Shown here one piece after another: positions 18,615-26,744 of a stretch of 64,000 nucleotides of DNA. Location of the stretch: positions 124,001 through 188,000 of the forward strand of contig JANQSJ010000008.1 in the NCBI GenBank assembly GCA_028284065.1. The letters are read 5' to 3'. A program made the position numbers and the translations under genes. Positions within the stretch are counted from its first letter, which is position 1, and the number at the start of each line of letters is the position of its first letter. The notes beneath the pieces are model-generated. The model was not told where the DNA came from. It did not search any database and saw only the letters and a list, made by a program, of their open reading frames with translations. The stretch comes from Parvularculaceae bacterium (lineage in GTDB: Bacteria; Pseudomonadota; Alphaproteobacteria; Caulobacterales; Parvularculaceae).

Positions 18615-19202
18615 CTAGTTGAGCGGCCCATCGGCCGGGCGCATGGCGCCCTTTGAAACGCATGCGACGGTTCGGAACGTAATCGATACGCGCCGCCCCC
18701 GGCTCACCCGGCGCCCTTCAACAACATCGCTTTTGCGGGGCGCAATTCCATGGCGCCAGCGCCATCGGGCTTGTCCGGATAAGACAAGCAGACTTCTTGG
18801 CGGCAGCGACAGCTCCGTCCGGCGATCCGTTTCCGAATCGTCAAACGCCATCACAGTCGCCGACCCAAGACTCAAAGAGGCGACGACATCACCGAAGGCC
18901 GGGGAATCGACATGCGGCGCAATCCCCTGCCCCGGAAGGTATTCATTGACGATCGCCTGATCGAACTCGGCGCCAGCGATGACGTCGACGCGGATCACGA
19001 GGCCTTGAAGCCATGGCGGGAAAGGGCCCAGGAACGCTCCCTCGCCTACGCCGCGCTTTGAGTAGTCATAACGCCAACCGAAATGCCGCACACGCCGCTT
19101 CAGGGCGTCATCCCACTCGCCCGCGTTGGTTTCGCATAGGAGCGCGGTCTCTACCGATGGTGAAACAAAGTCCTCGATCAGCCGCAGGCCTTCTATAGTC
19201 AT
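18615..19202 (-). CDS. AlkB-family 2OG-Fe(II) dioxygenase, ALKBH8-like
   Basis: 195 residues from ATG 19202. All catalytic residues are visible: Fe ligands H97 and D99 in NEYLPGQGIAPHVD, distal H151 in WRWRHGI, and the 2-oxoglutarate arginines R171 and R177 in RRVSITFR. The pattern DQAIVNEYLPGQGIAPHVD followed by VASLSLGSATVMAFDD and PRSLLVLSGQARWRWRHGI is closer, from memory, to the AlkB domain of animal ALKBH8 (a tRNA wobble-uridine hydroxylase) than to E. coli AlkB. Its ATG overlaps the stop of the upstream BMT5-like methyltransferase gene (ATGA). Repair of alkylated nucleic acid is the default alternative; RNA uridine hydroxylation or demethylation is inferred. Confidence 0.88.
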   Translation of the reverse strand: MTIEGLRLIEDFVSPSVETALLCETNAGEWDDALKRRVRHFGWRYDYSKRGVGEGAFLGPFPPWLQGLVIRVDVIAGAEFDQAIVNEYLPGQGIAPHVDSPAFGDVVASLSLGSATVMAFDDSETDRRTELSLPPRSLLVLSGQARWRWRHGIAPRKSDVVEGRRVSRGRRVSITFRTVACVSKGAMRPADGPLN

Positions 19203-19978
19203 TGAATGGAACGTCCGGATTGATGATCGAAGCGATTCTTCGCGAAAACGCGCGTTACGAGAGGGAAACCGCAATTCAATAGGTCAACCCGCTGATTGAC
19301 ATTTGTTGTCACCTCATGGACGTAGCCAGGGTAGAGTCGAGGATCGAAGCTAAATTGGTTGATACACATCATTTTTGCGCGCCGCGCCGCTTCGACAAAA
19401 TCAAACCCACCGATGTAGTGAGGGCTTTCAATCGTGGTGACGGCAACGCGGCCATCGGGTTTTATAACATTTGTAGCACTACTCAAAAAAGACCGGATCA
19501 ACGTATGGTTAGGGTTTCTTCTATTTGCGACTGGCCTCAACCCGCTATGCGGAAATTGGAATACAACGAGATCGAATCTCCCGTCGCCGAATGATCTGAG
19601 GAGTCTTGTTGCGTCAACTCGAAATCTGACGCGAATGCCCCTAGCCACTAAGTCGGATACATTGCGACGTCCAAGTGAGCTCAGCGAAACATTTGAAGCG
19701 TCTGTGGAGGCGACGAAACGCCTAGCGTCAACATTCTCCATTCTCGCGAGCGCGAGTGTAAAACTGAAATTCCCTTCACCGACAAATAATGCGTTCTTGC
19801 CACTCAGCACCCTACCTAAGTGGATTTGTTTGCCTCCTCGGATTGGCTTTCTGAATTTTCTTGACCCGCAAGTTGTGACGCCCGCGCTTGGATCGCGCTC
19901 GAGCTCATGACGCCGCCCCACCGCCTTGGCCATCGCCTCCTCCAGCGTCCGTCCCCTGAACAATCCTTCGCGAACCAT
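19199..19978 (-). CDS. BMT5-like (DUF2431) Rossmann methyltransferase
   Basis: 259 residues. The C-terminal 200 residues match the BMT5-like/DUF2431 domain of eukaryotic 25S rRNA uridine-N3 methyltransferase: SAM-binding VGEGNFSF (66-73), VDATRL (121-126), FDLVVFQFPHSG (135-146), a SFLSSATNVIKPDGRVAVT segment (163-181) and FDPRLYPGYVHE (211-222), a near-diagnostic ending. The first 55 residues are basic, possibly for RNA contact, and open with MVREGLFRGRTLEEAMAKA. It is coupled by ATGA to the AlkB-like gene. The coding sequence is visibly poorer in GC than its surroundings, suggesting transfer. Target RNA in bacteria is unknown; uridine N3 methylation is inferred from the family. Confidence 0.85.
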   Translation of the reverse strand: MVREGLFRGRTLEEAMAKAVGRRHELERDPSAGVTTCGSRKFRKPIRGGKQIHLGRVLSGKNALFVGEGNFSFTLALARMENVDARRFVASTDASNVSLSSLGRRNVSDLVARGIRVRFRVDATRLLRSFGDGRFDLVVFQFPHSGLRPVANRRNPNHTLIRSFLSSATNVIKPDGRVAVTTIESPHYIGGFDFVEAARRAKMMCINQFSFDPRLYPGYVHEVTTNVNQRVDLLNCGFPLVTRVFAKNRFDHQSGRSIQ

Positions 19979-20056
19979 AGCTCTACTCCCTGGTTTACTC
20001 TTTAACTTCGCTCGTAGGGCGCCGCGCTGATTGACGGCCCCGTTTGAAAACTCTGT

Positions 20057-20234
20057 CCGTCGCCGCCCTCGAACATCGGGCGATAAATCCGCATTGCCTC
20101 ATCCTGAGGGGTTTTTCTCCTCGCCCTTCGGGACGCCAGCCTGACGGCTGGCTCCTCAGGATGAGGAGAAAAATCGTCTCGAAGGAGAGTGATGCAGATT
20201 TATCGCCCGAAGCTCCAGTCGACGGCGGTGACGG
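20057..20234. repeat. Nested inverted-repeat element
   Basis: Concentric inverted repeats: CCGTCGCCGCC (20057-20067) against GGCGGTGACGG (20224-20234); TCGGGCGATAAATCCGCAT (20076-20094) against a copy with one mismatch ending at about 20212; and a central CCTCATCCTGAGG / CCTCAGGATGAGG pair around 20097-20167. The central CTCATCCTGAGG palindrome is a known kind of alphaproteobacterial intergenic repeat. No coding content. Confidence 0.75.
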
Positions 20235-20427
20235 AAGGAGGATAAAGCCGCCCCGAAGGCGTTCGATGAGATTTTTGAAAATCGCCCTCAATCCCGCGCC
20301 GCGCCTGGGGTTCAGGCGTTCGATAAGAAATCGCCGGCGGCGTGGCCGCAACGCTTGGGAAAAGGTGGCGGGAGATACCGGCTCTCGTCCGCGGTTCGGC
20401 CGGGATGGCAGGACCGCCGTTCACCTG

Positions 20428-20466
20428 TCATCCCGGGCGCGCGGATGCGCGACCCGGGATCTCGGG
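20428..20466. repeat. Intergenic palindrome of the TCATCCCGGG type
   Basis: TCATCCCGGGCGCGCGGATG followed by CGCGACCCGGGATC forms an imperfect hairpin with arms CATCCCGGG/CCCGGGATC. Similar repeats are scattered in many alphaproteobacterial intergenic regions. The 593 bases between the BMT5-like gene and the isomerase gene (19979-20571) hold only this and the nested element. Confidence 0.6.
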
Positions 20467-20571
20467 AGTTGGGGCGCATGCGGCGCGATCGGCTGAACGG
20501 CGGAGGGTGCGCGCGGCCAGTGCGCGCGCCGTTCCGATGGGGCATAAGGGCGCGTGAGCCAAGGAGCCCGA

Positions 20572-21414
20572 ATGATGACCGACACCGCCTGCTTCACGCT
20601 GGAGATCGCCGACCATATTGCGCACCTGAGGCTCAACCGGCCGGAAAAGGCGAACTCGATGATCCCGGAGTTCTGGACCGAGTTCCCGGAGGCCATCGAC
20701 AAGATCTCCGCCGACGCCGATGCGCGCGTCATCGTCATCTCCGCCGAGGGCAAGCATTTCTGCTCCGGCATGGACATTTCGGTCTTTATGCAAGGCGCGC
20801 TCGACGCGGACGAGGCGAACCCCCACGTCTCGGCGGAGGCCTTCCGCCACAAGGTCCACGCGCTTCAGGAAACGTTTACGAGCCTTGAACGCGCGCGCCA
20901 GCCGGTGCTCATCGCCGCCCAAGGGGGCGTCGTCGGCGGCGCGGTGGACCTCGTCACCGCCGCGGACTGCCGCTACGCCAGCGAGGACGCGTTCTTCTGC
21001 ATCCAAGAGACGGCCATCGGCATGACCGCGGACGTCGGCACCTTCCCCCGCCTCGCCAAGGTCATACCCGAAGGCTGGGCGCGGCAGATGAGCTACACCG
21101 CAGAGCGGGTCCCTGCGGCGAAGGCGAAGGAGATCGGCCTCGTCAACGAGGTCTACCCGGACGCCGAGGCGCTGCTCGACGGGGTCATGGGCGTCGCGCG
21201 GAAGATCGCCGCGCACTCGCCCCTCGCCGTCACGGGCTGCAAGCGGATGATCACCTACGCTCGCGACCACACGACCTCAGACGCCCTCGATTATATCGGC
21301 GTTTGGAACGCGGGCATGCTGCGCCCTGAGGACATTCGCGAATCATATGTGGCGAAGAGCGAGGGCCGCGCGCCCGAATTCGCGCCGCTGAAGCGCCTGA
21401 AAGGCGGCCTTTAG
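20572..21414 (+). CDS. Delta3,5-delta2,4-dienoyl-CoA isomerase-like crotonase
   Basis: 280 residues from ATG 20572, which follows AAGGAG. It resembles ECH1, the dienoyl-CoA isomerase used in oxidation of odd-position unsaturated fatty acids: HFCSGMDISVF (oxyanion hole), GGAVDLVTAADCRYAS and FCIQETAIGMTADVGTFPRL carry the Asp, Glu and Asp that correspond to the ECH1 catalytic acids, and the C-terminal RDHTTSDALDYIGVWNAGML matches the ECH1 tail. Plain enoyl-CoA hydratase is the alternative. It lies between repeats and a small membrane gene inside the split sdh region. Confidence 0.87.
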   Translation: MMTDTACFTLEIADHIAHLRLNRPEKANSMIPEFWTEFPEAIDKISADADARVIVISAEGKHFCSGMDISVFMQGALDADEANPHVSAEAFRHKVHALQETFTSLERARQPVLIAAQGGVVGGAVDLVTAADCRYASEDAFFCIQETAIGMTADVGTFPRLAKVIPEGWARQMSYTAERVPAAKAKEIGLVNEVYPDAEALLDGVMGVARKIAAHSPLAVTGCKRMITYARDHTTSDALDYIGVWNAGMLRPEDIRESYVAKSEGRAPEFAPLKRLKGGL

Positions 21415-21549
21415 CGCGCCCTTGCCGCGCCCCCGCCCCCTCCGCCCGGACCTCTCGCGGCAATGGTTAATCGCAGAAACTGACCGCCGCGATTAACAGG
21501 GGCTTCAGGCTTTTGCGCAATTGTATGGCGTGCAGCCCAGGGGCGTTCC

Positions 21550-21813
21550 ATGAGCACCGTATTTGACGTCTTCGCCATGTGCCTGATCGTCGTCTCTCTG
21601 GCGATCTTCATCATCCGCTACATCCGAGAGGAACCGCCGATCCTGCCTTATCTCCTGATCGCCATCGCCTGCGGCGTCGGCAACTGGGTGGGCGAAGCGG
21701 TGGACGAATTCGCCGGGATCGTTGTCTTGATCATCGCGGCGTTCCTGTTCCTCAGCTGTTTCCTATATCCGGACATTTACTACCGGAAGCCCGAGCAGCC
21801 GGAATTCGAGTAG
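21550..21813 (+). CDS. Small three-helix membrane protein
   Basis: 87 residues, MSTVFDVFAMCLIVVSLAIFIIRY then a short loop with EEPPILPYLLIAIACGVGNWVGEA and a third helix, ending in an acidic tail. The layout (MxTVxDxx opening, a P-rich loop, GN in helix 2) resembles, from memory, small accessory proteins linked to exosortase (XrtV) systems in sphingomonads, but I would not name it on that alone. It sits 77 bases upstream of sdhB on the same strand and may share its promoter. Confidence 0.6.
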   Translation: MSTVFDVFAMCLIVVSLAIFIIRYIREEPPILPYLLIAIACGVGNWVGEAVDEFAGIVVLIIAAFLFLSCFLYPDIYYRKPEQPEFE

Positions 21814-21890
21814 CCCGCTGGCGCGGCGGACCGTCGCGGGCGGGGAATATTGCGCTGGCGCATTGCGCAGGCGCACACTAAATCCTCGCT

Positions 21891-22700
21891 ATGGTTCAGC
21901 TTACCCTCCCCGCAAACTCGAAGGTCCGTAAGGACGGCAAGACGTATCCGGCGAAAGCCGGCGCGGACGGGTCGTTCCGGCGCTTCAACGTCTACCGCTA
22001 CGATCCGGATGCGGGCGAGAACCCGCGCATCGATTCGTACGAGGTCGACGTCTCCGACGTCTCCATGGTGCTCGACGCGCTTATCAAGATCAAAAACGAG
22101 ACCGATCCGACCCTCACCTTCCGGCGGTCCTGCCGCGAGGGCGTGTGCGGCTCATGCGCGATGAACATCAATGGCGCGAACACGCTCGCCTGCACCAAGG
22201 GCATGGACGATCTCGGCGACGGCGACGTGGCGGTCTATCCGCTGCCGCACCAGCCGGTCGTAAAGGATCTCGTCACCGACCTGACGAAGTTCTACGAGCA
22301 GCACGCCTCCATCAATCCGTTTCTGCAATCCTCCGTTGCGGACGACGCGGCGGAAATCCCGCAATCGAAAGAGGAGCGGGAAAAGCTCGACGGTCTTTAC
22401 GAGTGCATTTTGTGCGCGTGCTGTTCGACCTCGTGTCCGTCCTACTGGTGGAATGGCGACAAGGACAATGGCGAGGAGTATCTCGGCCCAGCCGCGCTGC
22501 TTCAGGCGTATCGCTGGATCGCCGACAGCCGAGACGAGGAGCGCGAGAAGCGCCTCGACGCGCTTGAAGACCCGTTCAAGCTCTATCGCTGCCACACCAT
22601 CATGAATTGCGCGCAGGTCTGCCCGAAGAGCCTGAACCCGGCGAAGGCGATCGCCGAAATCCGTAAGCTGATGATTACGCGGCCGCGCAAGGCCGGATAG
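21891..22700 (+). CDS. sdhB: Succinate dehydrogenase iron-sulfur subunit
   Basis: 269 residues, full length. The 2Fe-2S site is in [22 protein letters not shown] (starting about residue 83; the last Cys is some 15 residues on) and the 4Fe-4S/3Fe-4S sites in [16 protein letters not shown] and [17 protein letters not shown]. It relays electrons from SdhA FAD to heme/quinone. An alphaproteobacterial N-terminal extension ([18 protein letters not shown]) is present. It is 4 kb from sdhA, with unrelated genes on both strands between, so it needs its own promoter. Confidence 0.98.
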   Translation: MVQLTLPANSKVRKDGKTYPAKAGADGSFRRFNVYRYDPDAGENPRIDSYEVDVSDVSMVLDALIKIKNETDPTLTFRRSCREGVCGSCAMNINGANTLACTKGMDDLGDGDVAVYPLPHQPVVKDLVTDLTKFYEQHASINPFLQSSVADDAAEIPQSKEEREKLDGLYECILCACCSTSCPSYWWNGDKDNGEEYLGPAALLQAYRWIADSRDEEREKRLDALEDPFKLYRCHTIMNCAQVCPKSLNPAKAIAEIRKLMITRPRKAG

Positions 22701-22711
22701 GGCGCCGTCCG

Positions 22712-23773
22712 CTACATGAGCAGCCTTTCGCGCGACTCGCTGAACAGCGAGCCGAGGTCGTTTGCGCAGCAGCAGCCTGCATCGCATGCGCCGTCGCCGA
22801 TAAGGTGCGACATTTCCGGCGCGAGATGGCCGTAAAGCACGATCTGAAACTCGCCCGGCGCGTGGCGGCGCGCCGCCTCCAGAACCTGTTCTATCGCCTT
22901 CAGTCGATGGCCGCGCGAGAAGACCGGGCTCGACGCGAGCGCGAGCCCGCCGAACTCGCCGCCCTCGATAAGCCTGCAGATGTCATCGCTTGTATCCGGC
23001 AACGCGTAGTTCACGCGCCGCCCGGCGCCCGTAAGGCTCTCCGCCGCGACGGCGGCGCCGACGAAATGCTGCTCGCCCGGCATCGCCGCCACCAGCAGTC
23101 GCGATCCTCCGGGCTGGATGAATGGCTGCGGCGCACGAGCGCGCACGCGGCGAAAGACCTTGAGAAGCGCGCACAGCCCGACGGCGACGTCGACGTCCCG
23201 ACACGCGTCCTCCGCCCACAGATCGCCGAACGCCTCAAACACGTCCTCGCACGCTTCAATCTGCGCCGGCAGGGCGGCGCGCGGCGCGCCGAGCAGCGCT
23301 TCGAAATCAGCGTCCTCGCCGTGGAAGAGGCCACGCGCGGCGCGCCTGGCGCCCGGGCGGCGGCCGGATTCGACGTATCGCAGCGCGCCGCCGCTCAGAA
23401 GCGGGGCCGACTCGGTTCGGCCGCTGAGAAGATGCATGCCCCAGTCGGCGAATATCCTTGAAAGGGCCGGACGATAGGAAACGACCTCTATATCGGTATG
23501 GCGCTCGTCCTCGCCGATCCGATCAAACAGGCGTTGCACCGCCGGCGCGGGGCCTTCCAGCCACTGAACGAACCGACCCTGCTCATAAAGCACCGATCCG
23601 GTGACCCCGCGCGCGAGATTTCGCCCGCGCGCAGCGTCCACGAGATCGTCAAGATCGGCCGGAGTGAACTCGATCGTTGATCGGCTCGTATAGAGAAGGC
23701 TGACGAGTCCAGCACGCGGCTCGGGCCGCCAGAAGGTCGCCGGGAGTTGGTCGCGTTCGATAGTCACGGACAT
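22712..23773 (-). CDS. AppA-like BLUF photoreceptor with SCHIC-type and Cys-rich C-terminus
   Basis: 353 residues. Residues about 20-115 form a BLUF domain with the flavin-photocycle residues visible: Y28 in LLYTSRS, N52 in RNLARGVTG, Q70 in GRFVQWLEG, and W111/M113 in ADWGMHL. The C-terminal half (about 175-320) resembles the B12-binding-like SCHIC domain of Rhodobacter AppA and of PpaA/AerR, with H236 in the AMPGEQHFVG segment that corresponds to the heme- or cobalamin-ligand region. A cysteine-rich tail follows (C330, C334, C335, C336), as in AppA. AppA senses blue light and redox and antagonises the repressor PpsR; no ppsR or photosynthesis genes are in the window. Stop lies 11 bases from sdhB, convergent. 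Start supported by GGAAGG. Confidence 0.85.
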   Translation of the reverse strand: MSVTIERDQLPATFWRPEPRAGLVSLLYTSRSTIEFTPADLDDLVDAARGRNLARGVTGSVLYEQGRFVQWLEGPAPAVQRLFDRIGEDERHTDIEVVSYRPALSRIFADWGMHLLSGRTESAPLLSGGALRYVESGRRPGARRAARGLFHGEDADFEALLGAPRAALPAQIEACEDVFEAFGDLWAEDACRDVDVAVGLCALLKVFRRVRARAPQPFIQPGGSRLLVAAMPGEQHFVGAAVAAESLTGAGRRVNYALPDTSDDICRLIEGGEFGGLALASSPVFSRGHRLKAIEQVLEAARRHAPGEFQIVLYGHLAPEMSHLIGDGACDAGCCCANDLGSLFSESRERLLM

Positions 23774-24365
23774 GGTGTTATCGCCTTCCGGCCGGGCGCC
23801 GCCGGCCTTGTTGCGGGGCGAGCCTACAGCCCCCGGACGGCGCGGTCAGACGCCCGCCGCCCCTTAAAAATGTCAACGCAAACAAATTCTTAGAACGCCA
23901 ACACCTGGGGCGAAGAAGACCTTCGCCCGCGTTTCGCCGCCTTGCGGCTAGCCGCGCCGCCGGCGTTCGCGCCACGCCGGACGCCGCCAAGTCCAAGGCG
24001 CGCCCCGCGCTCCTTCGCGCGTCCGGCCCGCCCGCGCAGCCATCGGCTGCACTAGTCAGACCCCTTCGACATCTCGTTTCGAGCCGCGCCATTTCGTCGC
24101 TCAGCGTGTGGCGCGCGGGCCCTCGTGTCAAGTTCCGAAGACAATTGTCGAGTCTTCGCCGACGGACGGATTATTCTCCAAACACGAGTAAAAACAGTCG
24201 CTTGCGGCGGCCATTTCGGCGCCATCGCAAAGCTGCTGAAAAACAGCTGCGAGCGCCTCTCGTTCGCTGGCCGGACGCGGCGCTGTTTGGGGGCGCCGGG
24301 CCTGCGACTGAGATGGCCGCCGCCCCGCGCGGGAGGCGGGCGGCGGCGCGCCCGGCCCCGGCATC
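23774..24365. other. Intergenic region, no gene seen
   Basis: About 590 GC-rich bases upstream of the photoreceptor gene. A TTGACA box on the minus strand at 23876-23871 could be the -35 of its promoter, but I see no good -10. The rest shows no frame with family support. Confidence 0.4.
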
Positions 24366-24510
24366 GGGCCTGACGCGGCGCGAGACAGGCGTTGCGCGCC
24401 TCGCCGTGCGGCGACATCTCCCGCGCTATCTTCCGTCTCCTGAGCTTTTTGACGAGGCGGCGAGCGGGCTAGTCGCCCGCCGGAGCGTGGGTCTCCACCC
24501 CCATATTCGG
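24366..24510 (-). pseudogene. Remnant of a GNAT acetyltransferase gene (C-terminal part)
   Basis: This stretch aligns base for base, at roughly three-quarters identity, with the 3' end of the intact GNAT gene at 26745-27257: compare GCCTGACRCGGC...GTTGCGCG at its end and the segment encoding VETYMLDSNEPARRLVEKLKG. Here it reads VETHAPAGD, an in-frame stop, then PARRLVKKLRRRKI and EARNACLAPRQA. The reading frame is broken and the N-terminal part is missing, so it is a dead paralogue. The following 220 bases to the S9 gene hold no clear gene. Confidence 0.75.
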
Positions 24511-24731
24511 CAACGCTGTAATTCTCAATCCAACCCGCCTCCTCTGCGTCACGTCAAAGAACGGCTCCTCCGCTCGCTGGACGTCAAACGCGACAGCGCC
24601 ATCGCATTGATGCGCTATTGAGCGCCCTATTTGCGCGAGCAAGCATGTGTCGGCGGTCATTGACCCTTCGGCCACATCGATATTTATGCAGGCTCGTCCG
24701 TTAACTCGCGCAGGGAAGAACCGAGACCGTC

Positions 24732-26693
24732 ATGATGAACTCTAGATCGCTTCTGGCCGCGGCCAGCGCCGCCGCTCTCGTTCTCGGAATTCACGCCGAC
24801 GACGCGTACGCGGCAATGTCGGAAGCGGGCGCAGACGTCGCCGGCGCCGAGCGGACGACCAAGGGAAACCTTGTGATGGAGGGCGTCCCGGCGATTCCGG
24901 CGGAAATCAGCGAACGACGCCGTCAGTATTCGAACTTTCGCGGCCACAACTTCCGGGACTGGACCGATGGCGGCGTCCTTATCGGCACGCGGTTCGCCGA
25001 AGTCACCCAGATTCACAAGGTCGCCAAGCCCCTGGGGATGCGCGAACAAATCACCTTTTACGACGAGCCTGTGGGCGGCGGCAGCGCCGACCCCGATGGC
25101 GGCGGCTTCGTCTTTACGAAGGACACCGGAGGCGATGAGTACTTTCAGGGGTATTACTATCAAAACGAGACAGGCGAGGTAACCCAATTCACTGAACCGG
25201 GCACACGGAATAGCTCGATCGTCTGGAATGATGACGGCTCTCAAGTAATCTGGACAAGCACGTCTGCGGACGATCCGGACTATGATCTGTATATTGCGGA
25301 CCCCGCGGACCCGAAGAGCGCCAAGGTGGCGCACGAAGGCGAAGGGCTGGTTTTCCCCGTCGATTTTTCCGCCGACGGCAAGATGGTGACGGTCCAGCAA
25401 TACATCTCCATCACCAAAAGCCGGCTTTTCACGCTGAACATCAAAACCGGCGAGTTCAAGGAGTTCAATCCGGACGATGACGTCGCATATTTCGGCGCGT
25501 CGCTGCTCGCGGATGGCGACATCCTGACCGTGACGGACAAGGACGCCGAGTTCCGCAACCTCGTGCGCTACGACGCCGAGACAGGCGCGCCGAAGGTCTA
25601 TACGGATTCAATCGAATGGGACGTGTCGAGCTGGGATCTGTCGCCCGACGAAGAGACGGTCGTCTTTACAGTGAATGAGGGCGGGCTTGGCGCAATCAGG
25701 CTGCTTGATCTCGACACAGGCGTTATTCGCCAGGGGCCCAAGCTTCCCGTTGGCATCGCGTCCGGCGTAACGTTCAGTCCCGACGGAAAGGATGTAGGCT
25801 TCACGTTCAACAGCGCGACAAGTCCGTCCGACGCCTGGAGCTTCAATGTCGAGACGCTTGACCTGACGCGCTGGACGGCCGCCGAGACCGGCGGGCTCAA
25901 CGCCGGCAACTTCATTGAGCCGGAATTGTTCACCTATCCGAATAAGGACGGCCACGACATCCCCGCCTTCATCTATCGCCCCGAGGGACGCGGACCCTTT
26001 CCCGTGGTCGTTTCAATCCATGGGGGGCCTGAAGGCCAGGCGCGTCCGGGCTTTTCGAGCACGTACCAATACTGGGCGAGCGAGCTGGGCGTCGCCGTGG
26101 TGGTCCCGAACGTTCGCGGATCGAGCGGCTACGGCAAAACCTATGTGGCGCTCGACAATGGGCTCAACCGCAAGAAAAGCGTGGAGGATATCGGCGCGCT
26201 GCTCGACTGGATCGACGCGCAAAGAAATCTCGACGATGACCGCGTCCTCGTCTTCGGCGGCTCATACGGCGGCTATATGGTGCTTGCGTCCATGATCGAC
26301 TATGGCGAGCGGCTTGCCGGCGGCATCAACATTGTCGGCGTTTCCGACTTCAAGACGTTCCTGAAAAACACCAAGGGCTATCGCCGTGACCTGCGGCGGG
26401 CTGAGTATGGCGACGAGCGCGACCCGGAGATCTCCGCTTTCTTCGACGAGATAAGCCCTCTTCTGAATGCGGATAAAATCAACAAGCCGATCTTTATCAT
26501 TCAGGGCTATAATGATCCGCGCGTTCCTTATACGGAGTCCGAACAGATTCTCGAGGCGGTCAAGAAAAACGACACCACGGCCTGGTTCCTGATGGCGATG
26601 GACGAAGGCCACGGGTTCCGCAAGAAATCCAACCGAGATTTCCAGGCCGACGCGCAGACCATGTTCCTCAAGGAGATTCTGGACCTGGAATAG
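24732..26693 (+). CDS. S9 family serine peptidase, secreted
   Basis: 653 residues, prolyl-oligopeptidase superfamily (acylaminoacyl-peptidase/dipeptidyl-peptidase IV-like). A signal peptide (MNSRSLLAAASAAALVLGIHA) is followed by a beta-propeller of about 370 residues with TolB-like repeats (VIWTSTSADDPDYDLY, DFSADGKMVTV, DLSPDEETVVF, TFSPDGKDVGF). The catalytic alpha/beta-hydrolase domain has VSIHGGPEGQ (oxyanion), nucleophile Ser near residue 511 in FGGSYGGYM, Asp near 594 in NDPRVP and His near 626 in DEGHGF. It cleaves peptides in the periplasm or outside. The ATG at 24732 or the next codon is the start. Stand-alone gene. Confidence 0.93.
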   Translation: MMNSRSLLAAASAAALVLGIHADDAYAAMSEAGADVAGAERTTKGNLVMEGVPAIPAEISERRRQYSNFRGHNFRDWTDGGVLIGTRFAEVTQIHKVAKPLGMREQITFYDEPVGGGSADPDGGGFVFTKDTGGDEYFQGYYYQNETGEVTQFTEPGTRNSSIVWNDDGSQVIWTSTSADDPDYDLYIADPADPKSAKVAHEGEGLVFPVDFSADGKMVTVQQYISITKSRLFTLNIKTGEFKEFNPDDDVAYFGASLLADGDILTVTDKDAEFRNLVRYDAETGAPKVYTDSIEWDVSSWDLSPDEETVVFTVNEGGLGAIRLLDLDTGVIRQGPKLPVGIASGVTFSPDGKDVGFTFNSATSPSDAWSFNVETLDLTRWTAAETGGLNAGNFIEPELFTYPNKDGHDIPAFIYRPEGRGPFPVVVSIHGGPEGQARPGFSSTYQYWASELGVAVVVPNVRGSSGYGKTYVALDNGLNRKKSVEDIGALLDWIDAQRNLDDDRVLVFGGSYGGYMVLASMIDYGERLAGGINIVGVSDFKTFLKNTKGYRRDLRRAEYGDERDPEISAFFDEISPLLNADKINKPIFIIQGYNDPRVPYTESEQILEAVKKNDTTAWFLMAMDEGHGFRKKSNRDFQADAQTMFLKEILDLE

Positions 26694-26744
26694 GCTGACG
26701 ACCTGGTCTCCTATTCCTGCGCGAGTTTACTGTCGCGCCGGATA

